Below the pieces are notes generated by a model. The model did not search any database. It was given only the letters and a program-made list of their open reading frames with translations, and had not been told where the DNA came from. A stretch of DNA of 64,000 bases from Antitrichia curtipendula (taxonomy: Eukaryota > Streptophyta > Bryopsida > Hypnales > Leucodontaceae). Below are positions 61,018 to 64,000 of this stretch, in pieces. How positions within the stretch are numbered: the first letter of the stretch is position 1; each line of letters starts with the position of its first letter. The stretch is from positions 2,108,001 through 2,172,000 of the forward strand of contig OX579642.1 in assembly GCA_951230915.1 (NCBI GenBank). The letters run 5' to 3'. Position numbers and translations under genes: made by a program.

Positions 61018-62019
61018 ATGACGCTTCATGAGTGTAGTACAATCGCAGCCGCCCACACAGACACCCTGTCGCAAGAGGCCCAGGAAGGACGGACGGCGGC
61101 CAGCCACAACAAGCACACGAGGCACACAGACGCCGACGTCGACGTCGACAAACGGCCGCGGCCGCGCTGCAGCGTCTCCTCGCTGCCGGGGCCAGGACTG
61201 CCTCGCCCGGGCTTGCTCAATCCTCGCTCCTCACGCTCCGCTCCGCAACACAAGCGGCTGGCAAACTTACGTAATGGCAGAATTTCAGCCCCGGTTGCGC
61301 GGATTCCTATCGCCCATGCACCCCCATCGAGCGTCGTGCACGCCCGATTAGGGTTGGGTTACCTTGGGAACCCCGAGGTTTGGTGTTATATTCAGACGTT
61401 AGGGAGACAAGCTGGGTGGAGAGGAGCTCATTGCATGACACGGATGAATTGGAGGCGGGGCGGGCGGAATACCAGCAATTTTAGGCTTGGGAGTTTAGAA
61501 ACAGAGAAATCGATTTTCAGCATTGGATCTGTGGACAATAGGGACAGACAGAGAGAGAGAGAGATTAAGAAAGAGAGACAGAGGTTAAGCGGTGTGAGGC
61601 GCTTTTGGAAATTTTGTTATCGAGGTAGGTCGGGCGGAGGGCCCAGCAATTTTAGGATCGCGATTTTGGAAGCTGAGTAATAGATTTTTCAGCATTGGAC
61701 CTGTGGACAGTAGGAAGACGGAGAAAGAGAGAGAGAAAGAAAGAAAAGAGTGTGACAGAGAGAGAAAGAGAGTTTAAGCGGTGTGAGGAGCTTTAGGAAA
61801 TTTTGTTTTCTGGAGTGAAGAATTTTTTAAATTTTTTGTGAATGGTTGCGATCGGGTGGCGTGGGAACTGAGTTTGGAGTGGGAGGGGATTGTTTTGGAT
61901 TTGGTGGAGGTGGTGAAGTTTTGGAACTTAATTTTGGGTGCGCAGAGCATTTGTGGTTCGATGAGCTTGGGTTAGGGTGCTGCTTTTTGGTGTAGGGGAG
62001 AGGTTTTGGTGAGAATTGA
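61018..62019 (+). promoter_or_regulatory. GC-rich promoter and 5' leader of the MRS2/MGT gene
   Basis: Sequence changes sharply from AT-rich repeats to GC-rich, CpG-containing DNA at about 61020, with a GTCGAC-rich stretch near 61138. It is followed by (GA)n tracts typical of plant 5' leaders (61551-61567 and 61715-61765). An open frame of 220 codons at 61018-61680 crosses this region but has low-complexity composition and runs through the duplicated leader, so I do not call it a protein. Two short upstream ORFs precede the transporter start: 61842-61871 (10 codons with stop) and 61961-61975 (5 codons with stop). Whether they lie in the mature transcript is unknown. No TATA box was confidently placed. 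Confidence 0.5.
61455..61813. repeat. Tandem duplication (about 170 bp x 2) in the MRS2/MGT leader
   Basis: Two head-to-tail copies, about 61455-61622 and 61627-61813. Each runs in the same order: CAGCAATTTTAGG, TTTTCAGCATTGGA, CTGTGGACA, a GA-rich tract, GTTAAGCGGTGTGAGG, and GGAAATTTTGTT. The second copy is longer because its GA-rich tract has expanded. The copies have diverged by substitutions and small indels, so this is not an assembly stutter. It lies just upstream of the transporter ATG and probably alters leader length or promoter content (inference). Confidence 0.8.
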
Positions 62020-64000
62020 ATGGCAGATCTTAAGGCGCGGCTGTTGCCGCCGCGGCCGCCTGGGGTAGCTGGCTCCTCGGATTCGGTTTCTAAGAGAGTG
62101 GAGGCTTTGAAGCGGCCGCTGTTCCAACACATAGAGGGGACGACGTCGGCGAAGAAGCGTGGCCATGGAGTCCGGTCGTGGATCCGAATTGATCCGTCTG
62201 GAAATACGCAGATTCTAGAAGTCGACAAGGCCGCGTTAATGCGACGGTGTGACCTTCCGGCTCGCGATTTGCGTCTTCTGGACCCGTTGTTTGTGTATCC
62301 AAGTACGATTATGGGGCGTGAGCGGGCTATTGTTGTGAATTTAGAACAGATTCGATGCATTATCACCGCGGATGAGGTGCTTTTACTGAATTCGCTCGAC
62401 AATTACGTTCTGGAATATGTGACTGAGCTCCAGCGACGGCTGCTCATGAAGAATCGGACGGATATTGCTAGTTTTAAGTGGCGGTCGCCCGGGGGAATAC
62501 CTGTGGATGCCGTTAATGGGAACGATTTCGCCGCGGGACAGCTCTTGAGCCCCGATGAAAGGAAAGAGACGATGCATGACGGCGACATGTTTAGTGGCTC
62601 TTCGGCTGATGACCTGCCCTTCGAGTTTCGGGCGCTTGAAGTGGCTCTGGAGGCTGCTTGCACGTTTTTAGATACTCAGGTTTGCTTCCTAATCATCTCT
62701 GCGCTTTCATTTCCCCAATTCATTCAGGTCAATTTGTAGTCTTAGGTTATTTCGTTCGCTAGTTTTATTTTCTAGATTTTATTTGTTTGAGTTGGTGAGT
62801 TTATAATATCTCCGTCACCAGTTGTAGATAGAGGGAAGTGGTTATTATTATCTTCAATACACGCTTGGGTGGAGAGCTACCCTCGGACCTCATCAATTTT
62901 ATCACCTGGGGTTTCGACTTTTCCACGATCACATAATCTGAATGTGTGACAAATGTGTTTCAGTCAATGATCGTGTGACAAGTGTGCAAGATATTCTAAA
63001 ATGTCAGTTTAGAGAAGTCATAAGTCCGAGGCTTGAGTGTGTGTCCCTATTATGTAACACTATCAATGGAAGCATTTTGTTTGGAAGTCTGGATTAGTGG
63101 TGATAGGGTTGCATCTGAAATTGGTGTAAAATGTGATTACTTATAGGTGATGCATTCCTCTGTATACCTTTTTGCCGAAAATCCACCCATTGAACTTCTG
63201 GAGTTAGAGACAAGGTTTATTAATGTTGCAGGGTCGTTGTTTTCGTCCGTTGAGTGCAGGCAGCAGAGCTGGAGGAGGAGGTCTATCCCGTCCTTGACGA
63301 ACTAACGACCAAGATTAGTACCCTTAATCTTGAGCATGTGCGTCGGTTGAAGAGTCGTCTCGTGGCTTTGACAAGGCGTGTGCAGAAGGTCAGTCTTTAT
63401 ACTTGCATTCATTGCAAGATTTGTGGTGTCAACTTTTGAATATCAGATTCTGCTTTAAAATGTATCCAGGTTTTATGGAACCGAATTCCATGTGTGTGCA
63501 GGTGCGAGATGAAATTGAACAACTAATGGACGATGATAGCGACATGGCAGAGATGTATCTAACAGAAAAGAAGGAGCAGCAGGCAGACTTTGCTTTTTTT
63601 GATCAAAAGTCTGGAGCCCATTTGAGCTATGTTGGAGCGGGGGGTTCAATGTCGGCTCCCGTCTCTCCTGTCGGTTCACCTGTTGTATCGTCCTTCATGG
63701 AGAGGCGACTGGAGAAGAGCTTTAGCCAAAAGTCGAGGCACGATAGTACGACTAGTTCACGAACAACTGAAGTGGAGGAGCTGGAGATGCTCTTGGAAGC
63801 ATATTTTGTAGTCATTGATGGAACCCTCAACAAGTTAACGTCGGTAGCTATCTCACCTTCCCTGCACCATTATCAATGGAATTCAGACTGCTGTTTCGCT
63901 TTCCTCTGCTGTTGTTAGGAGCTGATGACCTATCCACCTTATTGTTACATTTTGAACGTGAAGAAATGACGGGCATGTTGTGCATGTATGCAGCTGAAGG
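62020..64000 (+). CDS. MRS2/MGT (CorA-type) magnesium transporter, 3'-partial, 4 exons in window
   Basis: Plant CorA-like Mg2+ channel, normally a pentamer in plasma, vacuolar, plastid or mitochondrial membranes. Exons: 62020-62679, 63260-63388, 63502-63843 and 63994 onward, all phase 0 with GT-AG introns of 580, 113 and 150 bp. In-window protein is 377 aa plus the start of exon 4. The ATG follows an in-frame TGA immediately upstream. Seen: conserved LPARDLRLLDPLF (residues about 79-91), MGRERAIVVNLEQI (98-111), DEVLLLN (118-124) and LPFEFRALEVALEA (199-212) in exon 1; STLNLEHVRRLKSRL in exon 2; VRDEIEQLMDDDSDMAEMYL opening exon 3; a Ser-rich linker; then EVEELEMLLEAYF and GTLNKLTS. Exon 4 begins Leu-Lys, as expected for the family. 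The two membrane helices and the GMN pore motif lie beyond the window. Codon use is GC-rich in exon 1 compared with the AT-rich surroundings. No lesion seen; it looks like a working gene. The paralogue number cannot be assigned. Confidence 0.95.

Noticed and set aside
61018..61680. 220-codon ORF upstream of the Mg2+ transporter
   Set aside because: Low-complexity, Arg/Ser/Pro-rich translation crossing GC-rich promoter DNA and one unit of the leader duplication; no family motif; overlapping ORFs exist in other frames.

Overview
The window looks like nuclear DNA of a seed-free (flagellate) land plant; species and clade (bryophyte, lycophyte or fern) cannot be fixed from the sequence alone. The reasons are: (i) the right end carries a typical land-plant MRS2/MGT magnesium transporter with phase-0 introns; (ii) positions 40991-43792 carry exons of an NME7-like protein (DM10 plus two nucleoside diphosphate kinase domains), a ciliary/basal-body protein expected only in plants with motile sperm; (iii) the reverse transcriptase fragment at 3.7-6.9 kb is of plant non-LTR type; (iv) many plant-type MITEs (Stowaway, CACTA-like, hAT-like) are present.

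Layout. 1-3.7 kb: AT-rich repeats, a TAAGGTAGG-ended MITE and a 92-bp Stowaway-like element. 3.7-6.9 kb: a 5'-truncated LINE with a 13-bp target duplication, itself interrupted by a 297-bp GC-tipped MITE. 7-39 kb: gene-poor and dominated by non-autonomous elements. The recurrent types are about 0.5-1.0 kb elements bounded by TTAA plus CCCCTAAA-like termini, TAAGGTAGG/TAAGGTGGG MITEs with TA ends, 310-bp hAT-like MITEs with 8-bp duplications, foldback elements, two long (TA)n tracts, and a perfect 63-bp x 7 tandem array. 39.5-43.8 kb: an NME7-like gene whose exons 1-3 are intact in the parts seen, but whose later exons carry several short deletions and frameshifts, so I call it a disrupted gene. 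44-60.8 kb: more repeats, including one TTAA element nested in another, which gives a filled/empty-site comparison for TTAA duplication, and a perfect 232-bp palindrome with CACTA-type ends and a 3-bp duplication. 61-64 kb: GC-rich promoter/5' leader with a roughly 170-bp tandem duplication, then the MRS2/MGT gene, which runs off the right edge before its membrane segments and GMN motif.

Only one convincingly intact gene (MRS2/MGT) and one recognisable but damaged gene (NME7-like) were found. The strongest leads are the TTAA-bounded element superfamily with family-specific subterminal palindromes, and the clustered short deletions in the NME7-like exons. Two further stretches (35.5-36.1 kb plus strand, 49.4-50.7 kb minus strand) show exon-like open segments I cannot identify. 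All homology statements come from recall of protein families; no search was run.
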